A stretch of DNA of 64,000 nt. Source: Echinometra lucunter. Lineage: Eukaryota > Echinodermata > Echinoidea > Camarodonta > Echinometridae. Made by a program: the position numbers and the translations under genes. Location: NCBI GenBank assembly GCA_029962745.1, contig CM057161.1, positions 8,558,357 to 8,622,356 of the forward strand, given 5' to 3'. The notes below the pieces were generated by a model, which had not been told where the DNA came from, made no database searches, and saw nothing but the letters and a program-made list of their open reading frames with translations. Of the stretch, positions 55,990-64,000 are shown piece by piece (positions within the stretch are counted from its first letter, which is position 1; every line of letters begins with the position of its first letter).

Positions 55990-57068
55990 TGGGGTGTTTC
56001 AATAGACCAATTTCACAACGCAAGAGGGCAGCAGACTGTTCGACACAGTTCGACATACTGCGGTGGGCGCTCCAACTTTTATAGTACACAAGTCAATAGC
56101 ACGTTATGTACATTCGTTCGATTTTTTGTCTATTTTGACCAGTATATGCAGATTTATTTTAATATTTGCAATGAGAAATTATCAGGGAAGTTAAGGTCGC
56201 AGCTGTGTGGTGCTCAAATGCCACAAGAATTAGAGAAAGTTTAAAAATTGGAAGCTAACTGAGTGCGAAGTTCACTCACTTTTGACTCATGAAGCCTGTT
56301 TGTGTGAGAAGCCGTACTCCCTACACAGGTTTCCGTAAGCAATGTGAAGGAATTCGTCGCCAGTGGGTAAAAACAGCAACAGAAAGGACTTTGAAGTCAA
56401 GAAACATTATCATTATGTACTTTAGCATAAAATTTAATGAGTGAAAACATGACTTTGTAAACAGGGTAAGATTTAGGGCTCCCGTTTACTACGGCTTCTA
56501 TGCTGCAATCGAACTTTTACTGACAAAACTAAGTTGAAAAACCATCGAAAGTACAAAAATACATCATACCTTCATCCATCAGATATGACCATTGTCTTAC
56601 CTCATCTACCCATGTATCCATGCTTTATTTTATTGATCTAGAATAAAGTAAATGGAACAATATCGGGGCATATCTCATATCTTACATTCATTTTGTACAC
56701 AGAGCCAATCGCTGTCAGCGCGCTTGCCCACCGCAGCAATGGCGTCGCCGATAGAGGGCCAAATACATAAACCGGAGGTGAAATTGGTCTATACTGAGAT
56801 TGACTGAAATCGCACTTAACTATGGCTGGCCGTTCATGTCACTTTTTTCACCACGGGTCTCTCAGAGGATTTGAAAATCATGGTTACAAATCTGCAGAAT
56901 TGACATTTTTTATAGTTCATTGATGAAGAAAACAAGAAAGGTGAATTCTGCAAATTTGTGCCCATGATTTTCACATCCCTTGAGAGACAGATAGTGAAAA
57001 CACACTGCATGAATGGCCGGCTACAGTGTGATATGAGTCAGTCTTAGTTCTTTGTGAAACACCCTCCC
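55990..57068. mobile_element. GGGTGTTTCA-type foldback MITE interrupted by another element
   Basis: Left end GGGGTGTTTCA and right end TGTGAAACACCCTCC are inverted. After removing 56002-56792, the left arm (AGATTGACTGAAATCGCACT, GGCTGGCCGTTCATG) pairs with the right arm (CATGAATGGCCGGCT, AGTGTGATATGAGTCAGTCT). Confidence 0.65.
56002..56792. mobile_element. ATAGACCAATTTCAC element nested in the foldback MITE
   Basis: Left end ATAGACCAATTTCAC and right end GTGAAATTGGTCTAT are exact inverted copies; AGAGGGC blocks also pair just inside. About 790 bp with no transposase; the plus-strand open frame covering its start is not a gene. Confidence 0.75.
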
Positions 57069-57140
57069 TCCCCCCCCCCCCCGACAGCATTTCAGGCCCA
57101 TGCAGTCTGCCCCCGTAAAGTTCACTTTCAAGATTCGGAG

Positions 57141-57719
57141 CAGGCGGTCAGGGGCGCAGCTGGGGGGGGGGGGGGCTGGAGGGCGCGTACCCCCACATAA
57201 ATTTTGTGTGCCCCTGGTGCCCCCCACAAAAATCATGAGGTAGGAAAAGAAAAAAAAAAAAGAAAAAGAAAAGCCCAACTATCTCACTATCAGCAGGCAA
57301 AAAAAAGGTAAAGCAATACCGAAATGGACCAGAAAGGCAAAAAAAGTGCGGATTTCAAAATTTTCTTGCTCGCTTCGATCGCTCTTCATATTTAGAAGCA
57401 GGATGGTTTGAGACAGCATGGACCAGCAAGATAATCCCTCTTTGGTAGTGTGGTGACCAAATATACCTTTCAAAAAAAATAAAAAGTCTAAACTGTATTT
57501 TGACGATATAAATATATAAATATAAAATATAAATAGTGGGTTTTTTGGCTCGCTCGCAAAATAGAAAGTTTTATGTGTGTGTGTGTGGGTGTGTGAGAGG
57601 GTGGGGGTGCGTGTGTGTGTATGCCAAAAAAATTATTTCGGGTGCCCCCCTACTAAATTTCAAGGCCCCCCTTGTGCCCCCCTACTGAAAAAAATCCTAG
57701 CTACGCCAGTGCCGGTGGT
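57141..57719. mobile_element. hAT-like element inserted in the last GPCR exon
   Basis: The element (57149-57711) starts CAGGGGCGCAGCTGG and ends CCTAGCTACGCCAGTG, imperfect inverted ends of the CACTGGCGTAGC type. Flanks CAGGCGGT (57141-57148) and CCGGTGGT (57712-57719) agree at 6 of 8 positions, as expected for an aged 8-bp duplication. Inside are the C/G-rich runs (GGGGGGCACAAGGGGGGCC on the minus strand) typical of this element type. No transposase. Confidence 0.7.
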
Positions 57720-57896
57720 GGAGATTATGTTCAAGAATGTATCCCGGCACCAAAGACTGGCGATTCCTTTTCTAATGCGGCTGTCGAAGACTGCGTAGAC
57801 GACGGGATTCAGTAGGCAAGTCAGCAGCGATGCTATCAGCTTCACCACGTGGAAAACCTCACCGAATCGGGCTGTATCATCTGCCCCCGTCACCTC
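57660..57896 (-). CDS. GPCR last exon with TM7; 3' end replaced by a transposon
   Basis: Acceptor TTTCTTTCTAG then GAGGTGACG. TM7 carries NPVVY and a short helix-8-like segment with a cysteine (SLWCRDTF). After NIISTTG the frame runs into the hAT-like element (57149-57711), adding TGVARIFFSRGAQGGP before a stop. If the element and one target duplication are removed, the frame would end three codons after STTG (SES, then TGA), so the ancestral tail was probably that short. Confidence 0.8.
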   Translation of the reverse strand, partial: EVTGADDTARFGEVFHVVKLIASLLTCLLNPVVYAVFDSRIRKGIASLWCRDTFLNIISTTGTGVARIFFSRGAQGGP

Positions 57897-60527
57897 CTAG
57901 AAAGAAATTACAAGCGACAAAAACGTTCTACATGACTTATAGTGTATACAGTACAGACCACATCCAAAGAGTTTAGCCTCTCGAAAGTAAATTACACTCT
58001 TATATCTGCGGAGTTAAATTTGACTCGGAATGGAGTCAGCTGGGAGTCAGCTCTATTCAGAGTTAAAGTGACTCGGATTTCCGAATTAATTTGACTCGGA
58101 ATGGAGTTACTTTGACTCGAATTTAGTCGATTCTCAGTTGACGCCACAACATTTCGAGTCAAATTAATTCGGAAATCTGAGTCACTTTAACTCGGAATAG
58201 AGATGACTATACCAACTGACGCCATTCCAAGTCAAATTTGACCCCACAGAAAGTAGAGTGTATGATGGATAATAATCTCTCTTGTCATGGCATAACCATC
58301 GCTATGTTTACCACCAGTAGAACGTGAATTTCATCTTTGAAAATGATACCCCATTGGTTATGAATTATCGGTCATGAAATGTGCATGACATCGAAATAAG
58401 GGGCAAAGACCAAAGAGAAAAGTTCAAAGTGCACTGCCTTTGTTCGGCGGTGCGTTCTTCTTTACGGTAAAAAGGAAAACAAAACAAAACAAAAAGCAAA
58501 CAACCAAGAATTTTATCTACATTGCTGTTTTCAATCAAAATAGAAATTATTGTTCTACAGGCATATTTATACCAAACGTGTGCATGTATGTTGAAAAAAA
58601 ATCAATTGACGCTGGTGAGAATTTTATGAAGATTAGATACATACGATTTACCCACGTGTCTTTATAAATATTTCCTTACGTTTCTGACACCCCCCCCCCC
58701 AAACAAGAATATTACCCACATGTCACTGTCAGCATGGCCAAGAATCTAACATCGTAATTTTGTGATAATCATCTGTAATTCCACCCCCTTTTATCGTACA
58801 GCTTTTCAACTCTGCAGGGATACGCTTTGTTTTGCGAGTGACTGTAATGCTAGCTTTTTTAAAATTGAACTTAAAAGAGCGTATTAAACTCTTAAGTGGC
58901 ACTACATTGGATGCTTCGACAACTGCTCCGAGGCTCATTTTCCGGAAGATGAACGGTAATGCTTAGTGCTGCAGTTGGGTTTTAGGTTAGGTTTAGGCTC
59001 AGGGTTAGGAGTAGCCTCTGGTTTGGGGTTGAAGTTAAGAATTAGGCCAGTGTGGGATACTGACCACAGAGCAATAGTTGCCAGATCACTGTGTTGTGCA
59101 ACCTTTCACTGAACCTCACCTCTCGTACGAACAGGATAAAGTACGGAGCCCAAGAGATGGCAAACATGACAACCAAGATCAGCAACATCTTGGTGATGCG
59201 GGTGGTCACCTTCTGCACGAAGGTCTTCGGTTTATCCGAGACCTGAGCGGGGCCTTGCGGACCCTGGTCGTTCTTCACTCCTGCATACGTGGCCTTTGAA
59301 TGGTTCTCCTGCTGATGCACCCAGGCACCATGAAATTGACTAGTAGAAACATCCTGTCCAGGTGAAAACAAGCTGGTAGGTCTACTGGATAGTTGGAAGG
59401 GGATATTGTCATCTCGATGTGGTTTTTCCTTGTCCATTGCTGAACTTCCTGCCTGCGGAATCGGAGCAACCGAACGCCTTTTCATAAAGAACCTGACGAT
59501 TATGACATAGTTTATGCTGATAATTAACAGAGGGAGAATATAGGCCACTACGAAGAGGATAGCTGCGTATATCCTCTCGAAGGATTCGACGATGTCATGT
59601 GAGCCACAAGCAAGGTGGAAATCCGTATTGTTTGCTGCTACGTCATCGTCAACCTATGTCAAAGGATGAATCGAACAGAACAGACATGATCAAATTTCCT
59701 CTCAAAATATGCAGTAATGCAAGAGAAAAGACTAATCAAAAGGTCTCATATTGTTATGTTAGCACTTCTCCTCCACAATCAATAATTTTAGGACGTATTA
59801 CAAGGTCATAAATTATCGTGAATATAGCTAGTCTAGCAAGACCAACGGTATACGTATTCGACTTTAGTATTTGGCGTTATTGCGCTAAAGCACATGTATT
59901 CAACGAGAGCTCGATTTTTAAAGAAAAAAAATAGAGTCCTTGTACTGAACACTAAAAAATTATGTGCAAAAACAATATGTACAAAAAAAAAAGGCCCCGT
60001 ACCTCTTTAACATTATCATAAGCATAATCATAAATGGTCTTAAATTAAAGGCATAATTATCAGATAAATTCAGTAATTCTGTAATGCTGGTGAAATACAT
60101 CTGGATGGCCAATGCAGGCAAACTCAGTTCTCATTGCGATCGGGTAGAGAAAGGATTCAAACTTAAACTGGCAAAAGAAGTTTATTTAAGGAAAGCAGAA
60201 AAAGAAGACCATGGGGAGAAGAAGACATTGAAAATAAACGTATGAAGAATCTTACCTCTTCCGAGCTACTACCGGCATAGTAGCCAACGCTCAGGAAGAA
60301 CGACGAGCGTTGGTAGACCGAATATTCGTAGAAAGCAGGAGCCGCTACGGCAGCAGAGAGGAGCCAGACGAGGAGAAGGGCAAGGTAAATGCTGCTATTC
60401 CGACGGATCCTCCGTTGGTTGGTTAAGATGGTCACGCGACGGTCAAAGGCGATGATGACCATCGTGTAGATGGACGACGCGATGCAGAAATTTGGTAGGA
60501 ACATCATGAGTTTGCAGCCAGCGTTAC
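57660..60527 (-). CDS. Class A (rhodopsin-like) GPCR, exons for TM3 to TM7 and tail
   Basis: Three exons on the minus strand: 60527-60256, 59653-about 59090 and 57896-57660. Visible hallmarks: the TM3 cysteine in NAGCKLMMF, DRR in place of DRY at the end of TM3 (IIAFDRRVTIL), TM4 with VWLLSAAVAAP, the partner cysteine of extracellular loop 2 (HLACGSHD), TM5 VVAYILPLLIISINYVIIV, a long third intracellular loop of about 95 residues, TM6 ITKMLLILVVMFAISWAPYF with SWAP for CWxP, and TM7 LLTCLLNPVVYAVF with NPxxY. Likely a peptide-receptor-like GPCR of the plasma membrane; ligand cannot be assigned. TM1-TM2 exons were not found and may lie beyond 64000. Confidence 0.85.
57989..58263. mobile_element. 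Foldback MITE with TACACTCT ends (GPCR intron)
   Basis: Left end TTACACTCTTATATCTGC and right end AAAGTAGAGTGTAT; the arms contain repeated GACTCGGAATGGAGT-type blocks that pair with ACTCCATTCC- or GCCATTCCAAGTC-type blocks, so the whole is nearly palindromic. Confidence 0.7.
59090..59653 (-). CDS. GPCR exon with loop 2, TM5, ICL3 and TM6
   Basis: Acceptor GACATAG then GTTGACGATGAC, which joins in frame to the TM3-TM4 exon. Extends through TM6 to about RFSERLHNT. The donor is uncertain: GTGATC at 59089 keeps phase 0 with the TM7 exon, whereas GTCAGT after 59065 would give a stop. Confidence 0.8.
60256..60527 (-). CDS. GPCR exon with TM3-TM4
   Basis: Acceptor TTTTCAG precedes GTAACGCTGGCTGC; the first two bases complete a codon. 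Ends GSSSEE before donor GTAAGA, in phase 0. Encodes 90 codons covering TM3, the second intracellular loop and TM4. Confidence 0.85.
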
Positions 60528-60769
60528 CTGAAAATGGGAAGCAAAAGGAACAGCACATACCTTGTTTTTTTACTCTTCAATTTAATCAGGAATGTAGGCC
60601 TATAACCCCCTTCCCCCAAAAAATAATGAAATAAAAGATAGAAATAAAAACGTAAAAACATAAAGAAATTTAAAAAATAAAATGAAAGTGAATTAAAAAA
60701 AAAATAAAATGAAAAGAAAATACTCAAGTGGCATGGATGACCAAGCGATAAAAAAAAATGGATTAGAAA

Positions 60770-60829
60770 ATCATGATTTTCATCAAATAATCAATAGATT
60801 GCAGCCAACATTGCCCGAAGATGGAAAGT
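60770..60829 (-). pseudogene. Decayed copy of the GPCR TM3 exon (first upstream)
   Basis: On the minus strand reads GGCAATGTTGGCTGCAATCT, matching the start of the TM3 exon (GNAGCKL); similarity fades after about 30 bases. Confidence 0.55.
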
Positions 60830-60889
60830 AAAATTACACTGCATGGGAGGAAACACCGTCTTACAAGTTTCAGTATTTTACATGTATTA

Positions 60890-61070
60890 TAGTATGTGCA
60901 TCTCCAATACACAAAAACAGAATAAAAATCATTAATCCCATAATAATGAAAACCATCGTAAAGATACCATCACATATCGATGAACACCACAGTACAGATT
61001 CCCGTCGCGTTGCAGAAATTGTATAGAAACAGCACGAGTTTGCAGCCAACATTTTCTGAAGATAATAACA
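60890..61070 (-). pseudogene. Decayed copy of the GPCR TM3 exon (second upstream)
   Basis: After a CTTCAG acceptor-like site the minus strand reads NVGCKLVLFLYNFCNATG and then meets a stop near CTVVFIDM. The real exon reads NAGCKLMMFLPNFCIASS at the same place. Confidence 0.7.
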
Positions 61071-61149
61071 AGCAAAATTATTTGAACAGGCATTAAAATA
61101 AACATTTCCCGTGTTACTAGTTTCTGGCTGAAGATAAAGCATAACAACG

Positions 61150-61213
61150 CCCCAATTTTATAGATGACGACGCAATGTAGTAATCTTGTAGAAAGAATGA
61201 GCAGCCAACAGGA
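61150..61213 (-). pseudogene. Decayed copy of the GPCR TM3 exon (third upstream)
   Basis: After CCCCCAG the minus strand reads PVGCSFFLQDYYIASSS, aligned with NAGCKLMMFLPNFCIASS. It abuts the MITE at 61215-61433. Confidence 0.5.
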
Positions 61214-61214
61214 C

Positions 61215-61433
61215 CTGGGGGTGTTTCACAGAGAGTTAAGTTTGACTTAGAGTCATGCGTAAGCGCCAATTCGCATCCGGTATTTAACGCGTAATCTCAT
61301 TGACAGACTTTCCAATATCGCGCGTCCCCTGAGCATGATCTGACCAATGAGGAGATGCGTAATATAAATCACGCAACTAGGAATTTAAGTGCGACTGTAA
61401 GTTAAACTTAACTCTTTGTGAAACACCCCCCCT
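61215..61433. mobile_element. Foldback MITE of the GGGTGTTTCAC type
   Basis: Left end CTGGGGGTGTTTCACAGAGA and right end CTCTTTGTGAAACACCCCCC; the arms also share GTTAAGTTTGACTTA and TAAGTTAAACTTAAC. Confidence 0.75.
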
Positions 61434-63106
61434 GAGAATGGCTAGAAGAGAGAAAGAGAAATATGCGGGCAGCGTGTTCATACCTGCAAACCCCTGCATC
61501 TATGTCAATGCCCAAATATTCATGATATTCCAGATGTAAATTGATAAAAGAACAAAGGTGAAAGTGTGATAGGCCTACTAAATGGGTGACGTGATAGAAA
61601 CATCATGAGCTAGCAAATAAAAGGAGAACATAGAACATAGGTCATCTTCCAAGCGCTCACATCTTACCATCGTTGCTCATTCATGATAATCGTTCCTTGA
61701 ACATATCAAATTCTGAAATTTCATTGACGATACGATGCCCATTTGCAGTACAAATTTGAAGAACTTACTTGAGCTTGATGGTTAACTTGCTTTAAAACGC
61801 AACTTTTAATGCGAGAGGACTCGGGTTTGAGGTTTCAAAGACCGATATACAGGTTTCAGTATTCCTCACGGTTGACTTCGTTCACAGCCGAGAAACGGCT
61901 ATATTACCAGTTATGATCTATGTCGACCTAATGTTTCCTTCTTACTTTTGAAGTTTAATTTCTTGAAGTTCTGTTGTTGATTTACTGCCAGCGAGGTCTG
62001 GGAGGCGGCCGAGCAGATCTTATATTACATTTTACTCCCTTTTTTTGTAGAAATGTATCTGATAAATGAGGTTTCAACCAAATTGATGGTTATTTATAGG
62101 GCAGATCAGATTTTTCTTTTCCTTTTTTAAATCTGTGGGACGGGAGGGGGGGGGGGGGACTGCCCCTCTTTCAGCTCTTCGACTGACAATCGAACCTTGT
62201 TACTTTTTGTATGCTTTCGGCGTACAATTAGCATGATTAGTCGAAGTATAATACCATTAGTGGGGTTTTTTCATTGCTCTTTACCTGTTTACTGTCGTTG
62301 GGACCGACGTTAAGCAAGAAAATGAAATTTAATGGAGGGAGCTCCACCGAACTTGCAATTACTAAGCAGTGTAGCTTTCATTACTGAATGACCAGGGAAA
62401 ATGGAATGACAAACGTCAGGGAACAAAACGATTTCGTGTGAAATTGCAAATATGCCCCCGGATACTGTGGCGATTGAAAGAGAAACAGCGTCTTCAGCGG
62501 GTTATGCAAACTTAATTCTTTTATGCATTTGAAATAGGTCGATGTTTTTCCCCGTTTGGATTATAGAGGTGCGCTTTCAATAAGAACCAAAATGAGGTGT
62601 GATCAAGCAATTATCACACAACCCCTCGGTTGATCAACAGTGATGATGGCAGTGATGAATCACAGCGTTCATATGACGCCAAATGAAGGCGCGGGCTTGA
62701 GAACAGTTAAGTCGGCATTTATAATCATAATAATAATAATTCATGGAATTTAAATAGCGCTTTCAACATGTGTTTCAAAGCGCTGTACAGGCAATCACTT
62801 AAGAACTTAAGAAATCAACAGAGGAGTTTACATTCACGTAGAGTATGTTATTCTGTGGATGGAGCTGTATTAAAGAAGTACTTTTTTGTTTTTTCATCTT
62901 TTTTTACTTTAATTGCTAGGGTAAATCGGTGGAAATGATGCCCTCTACAAAAACAAGTCATTTTTTGATAAAAAATTTCAATTCAGCCCCTTCAAGTCAA
63001 ATGCTTTTGTCACACTTAACGCTAATAGAAGCACGAAATGAGCCTAAGGAATTTGTTGTGAGGGAATCCATTGATTGTTTCATATTGTTAGGGAAACTAG
63101 TTACAT
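61434..63106. other. Upstream of the GPCR exons, no coding region recognised
   Basis: Contains G-run 62147-62158, a SINE/LINE 3' tail in minus orientation (62728-62795, ATAATAATAATTCATGGAAT then AAATAGCGCTTTCAACATG) and otherwise unstructured AT-rich DNA. If TM1-TM2 of the GPCR are here I could not see them. Confidence 0.45.
61585..61622 (-). pseudogene. Possible further fragment of the TM3 exon
   Basis: Minus strand GCTAGCTCATGATGTTTCTA resembles GCTGCAAACTCATGATGTTCCTA of the exon. Short, so it may be chance. Confidence 0.35.
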
Positions 63107-63242
63107 CTGGGCCCCGTAACACAAACCTTAGCGATTGATCGTACAATGAATTTTTGCGATTGATTGCACATAGTGGTCAATGCAATCAATCGCAAAGATC
63201 AATCGTACGATCAATTGCTAAGCTTTGTGTTACGGGGCCCTG
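63107..63242. mobile_element. Near-perfect 136-bp foldback MITE with GGGCCCCGTAACA ends
   Basis: Left end CTGGGCCCCGTAACACAAAC pairs with TTTGTGTTACGGGGCCCTGG; arms also share GCGATTGATCGTAC and GTACGATCAATTGC, and TGCGATTGATTGCA and TGCAATCAATCGCA. Almost the whole element is arm. Confidence 0.8.
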
Positions 63243-63803
63243 GTCGGGGGCACGCCCCCAATCCAAAATTTGTTTTGAAATTTTATTATTAAGAAAAAAT
63301 AAAACACACAAGAGGTACTTATGTCAAAAAGTCCACCATTTTGCATCCTTGCCCTCTTATAGATAAGCAAAAATTTTCCAAAGGGAAGGGAGACACCCCT
63401 TCCCCTTAGACCCCTCCTCCAGGACGGCGATCAATATTCAGTTATGTGCTCCCCCAAACATCAAACTCTGGCTACGATCCTGACTGGGGGTACGTAACCC
63501 ATCCCCCTCTCCACTTAAACGACAAAAAAAGATTGAAAAAGAAGGAAAAAGAGAAAACTGGAAATTCCTATTTCATTTTCATGCAAGGAAAGTGTCCCCT
63601 ATGATGTCAGTGCATCCCTTACCGGCTAGACTCACGCTATGCCACCACGGTATACCTTCTAAGTTTGCTCAACATTACTTTGAAATTTGATGTTACGAGG
63701 GAAGGGTTTAAATCATATGAAATAGGGGTAATTCACAAGGGGAAAAAATTCTATTTCTGCTTTTATAAAAAACTCTGCACCCTTGTTTGAGGGTCACTGT
63801 TTC

Positions 63804-63974
63804 TGTGAAAAGAAGAGAAAGAAGAAGATGATGACGAAGATGAGGATGAAGAGAAGAAGGAGTAGAGAAGGACAAGAAGAAAGAAAGAAGAAGAAGGATA
63901 CGGAACAGGAGAAGGAAGGAGGATTAGGAGAAGATTAATGAATAGGAGAAGGAGAAGAAGAAAAAAAAAAGGAA
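63804..63974. repeat. Purine-rich (GAA/GAAG)n tract
   Basis: About 170 bases almost entirely A and G on the plus strand, with GAAGAAG and GAGGAT units; a low-complexity sequence with H-DNA potential. Confidence 0.85.
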
Positions 63975-64000
63975 TATTAGTAGGAATGGTTGTAGTAGGT

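Noticed and set aside
59042..59089. Extension of the GPCR TM6 exon to a GTCAGT donor at 59064
   Set aside because: That donor would join the TM7 exon out of phase and produce an early stop; the GTGATC site at 59089 keeps the frame, although it is a weak donor.

Overview
This is a window of eukaryotic genomic DNA. It is AT-rich, with long introns bounded by GT..AG, dense inverted-repeat (foldback) DNA transposons, SINE/LINE tails, microsatellites and a 500-base assembly gap (53441-53940). The protein families (AASDH, rhodopsin-type GPCR, THAP, Tigger/pogo, HECT fragments, Ty3/gypsy) and the repeat style suggest a marine invertebrate deuterostome, most likely an echinoderm such as a sea urchin. 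The organism is inferred and was not tested by a search.

Layout. (1) 1-4486 is upstream DNA made largely of DNA transposons, including a 1046-bp hAT-like element with a perfect 8-bp target duplication (2844-3905). (2) 4487-26494, plus strand, holds one complete 14-exon gene for an AASDH/ACSF4-type protein: adenylation domain, phosphopantetheine carrier domain, a long acidic Ser-rich linker and a C-terminal PQQ-type beta-propeller. The spliced reading frame is 1225 codons and every junction keeps phase. Its introns carry three copies of a TTAA-duplicating MITE, several foldback elements, SINEs and a three-level nest of insertions. (3) 27510-31060, minus strand, is a decayed Ty3/gypsy-type retroelement (gag, zinc knuckle, protease, RT, RNase H, start of integrase) with stops, frameshifts, a substituted RT catalytic residue and a nested insertion. 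(4) 31260-32020, minus, has two fragments resembling ZNF862-type hAT-derived proteins. (5) About 33080-39535 is a tandem array of five ~1.26-kb units, each holding broken coding fragments including the start of a HECT domain; two neighbouring units look identical. (6) 40660-40959, minus, is a THAP zinc-finger reading frame. (7) 41265-50300 is mostly repeats, with a Tigger/pogo transposase fragment (47048-47520) and the end of a LINE reverse transcriptase (47775-47990). (8) 50310-53400, minus, is a decayed transposase-like gene split by a 5'-truncated LINE. (9) 54250-55050 is a 400-bp tandem duplication; each copy carries a tRNA gene that folds as a cloverleaf with anticodon UCA (opal suppressor type). 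(10) 57660-60527, minus, is the 3' part of a class A GPCR gene (TM3 to TM7). A hAT-like element sits in its last coding exon and replaces the final codons; upstream lie several decayed copies of its TM3 exon.

Only AASDH appears complete. The GPCR is partial in this window (TM1-TM2 exons not found). The THAP frame and the tRNAs may be functional. Almost everything else is mobile DNA in various stages of decay, and the recurring architectural theme is insertion inside insertion.
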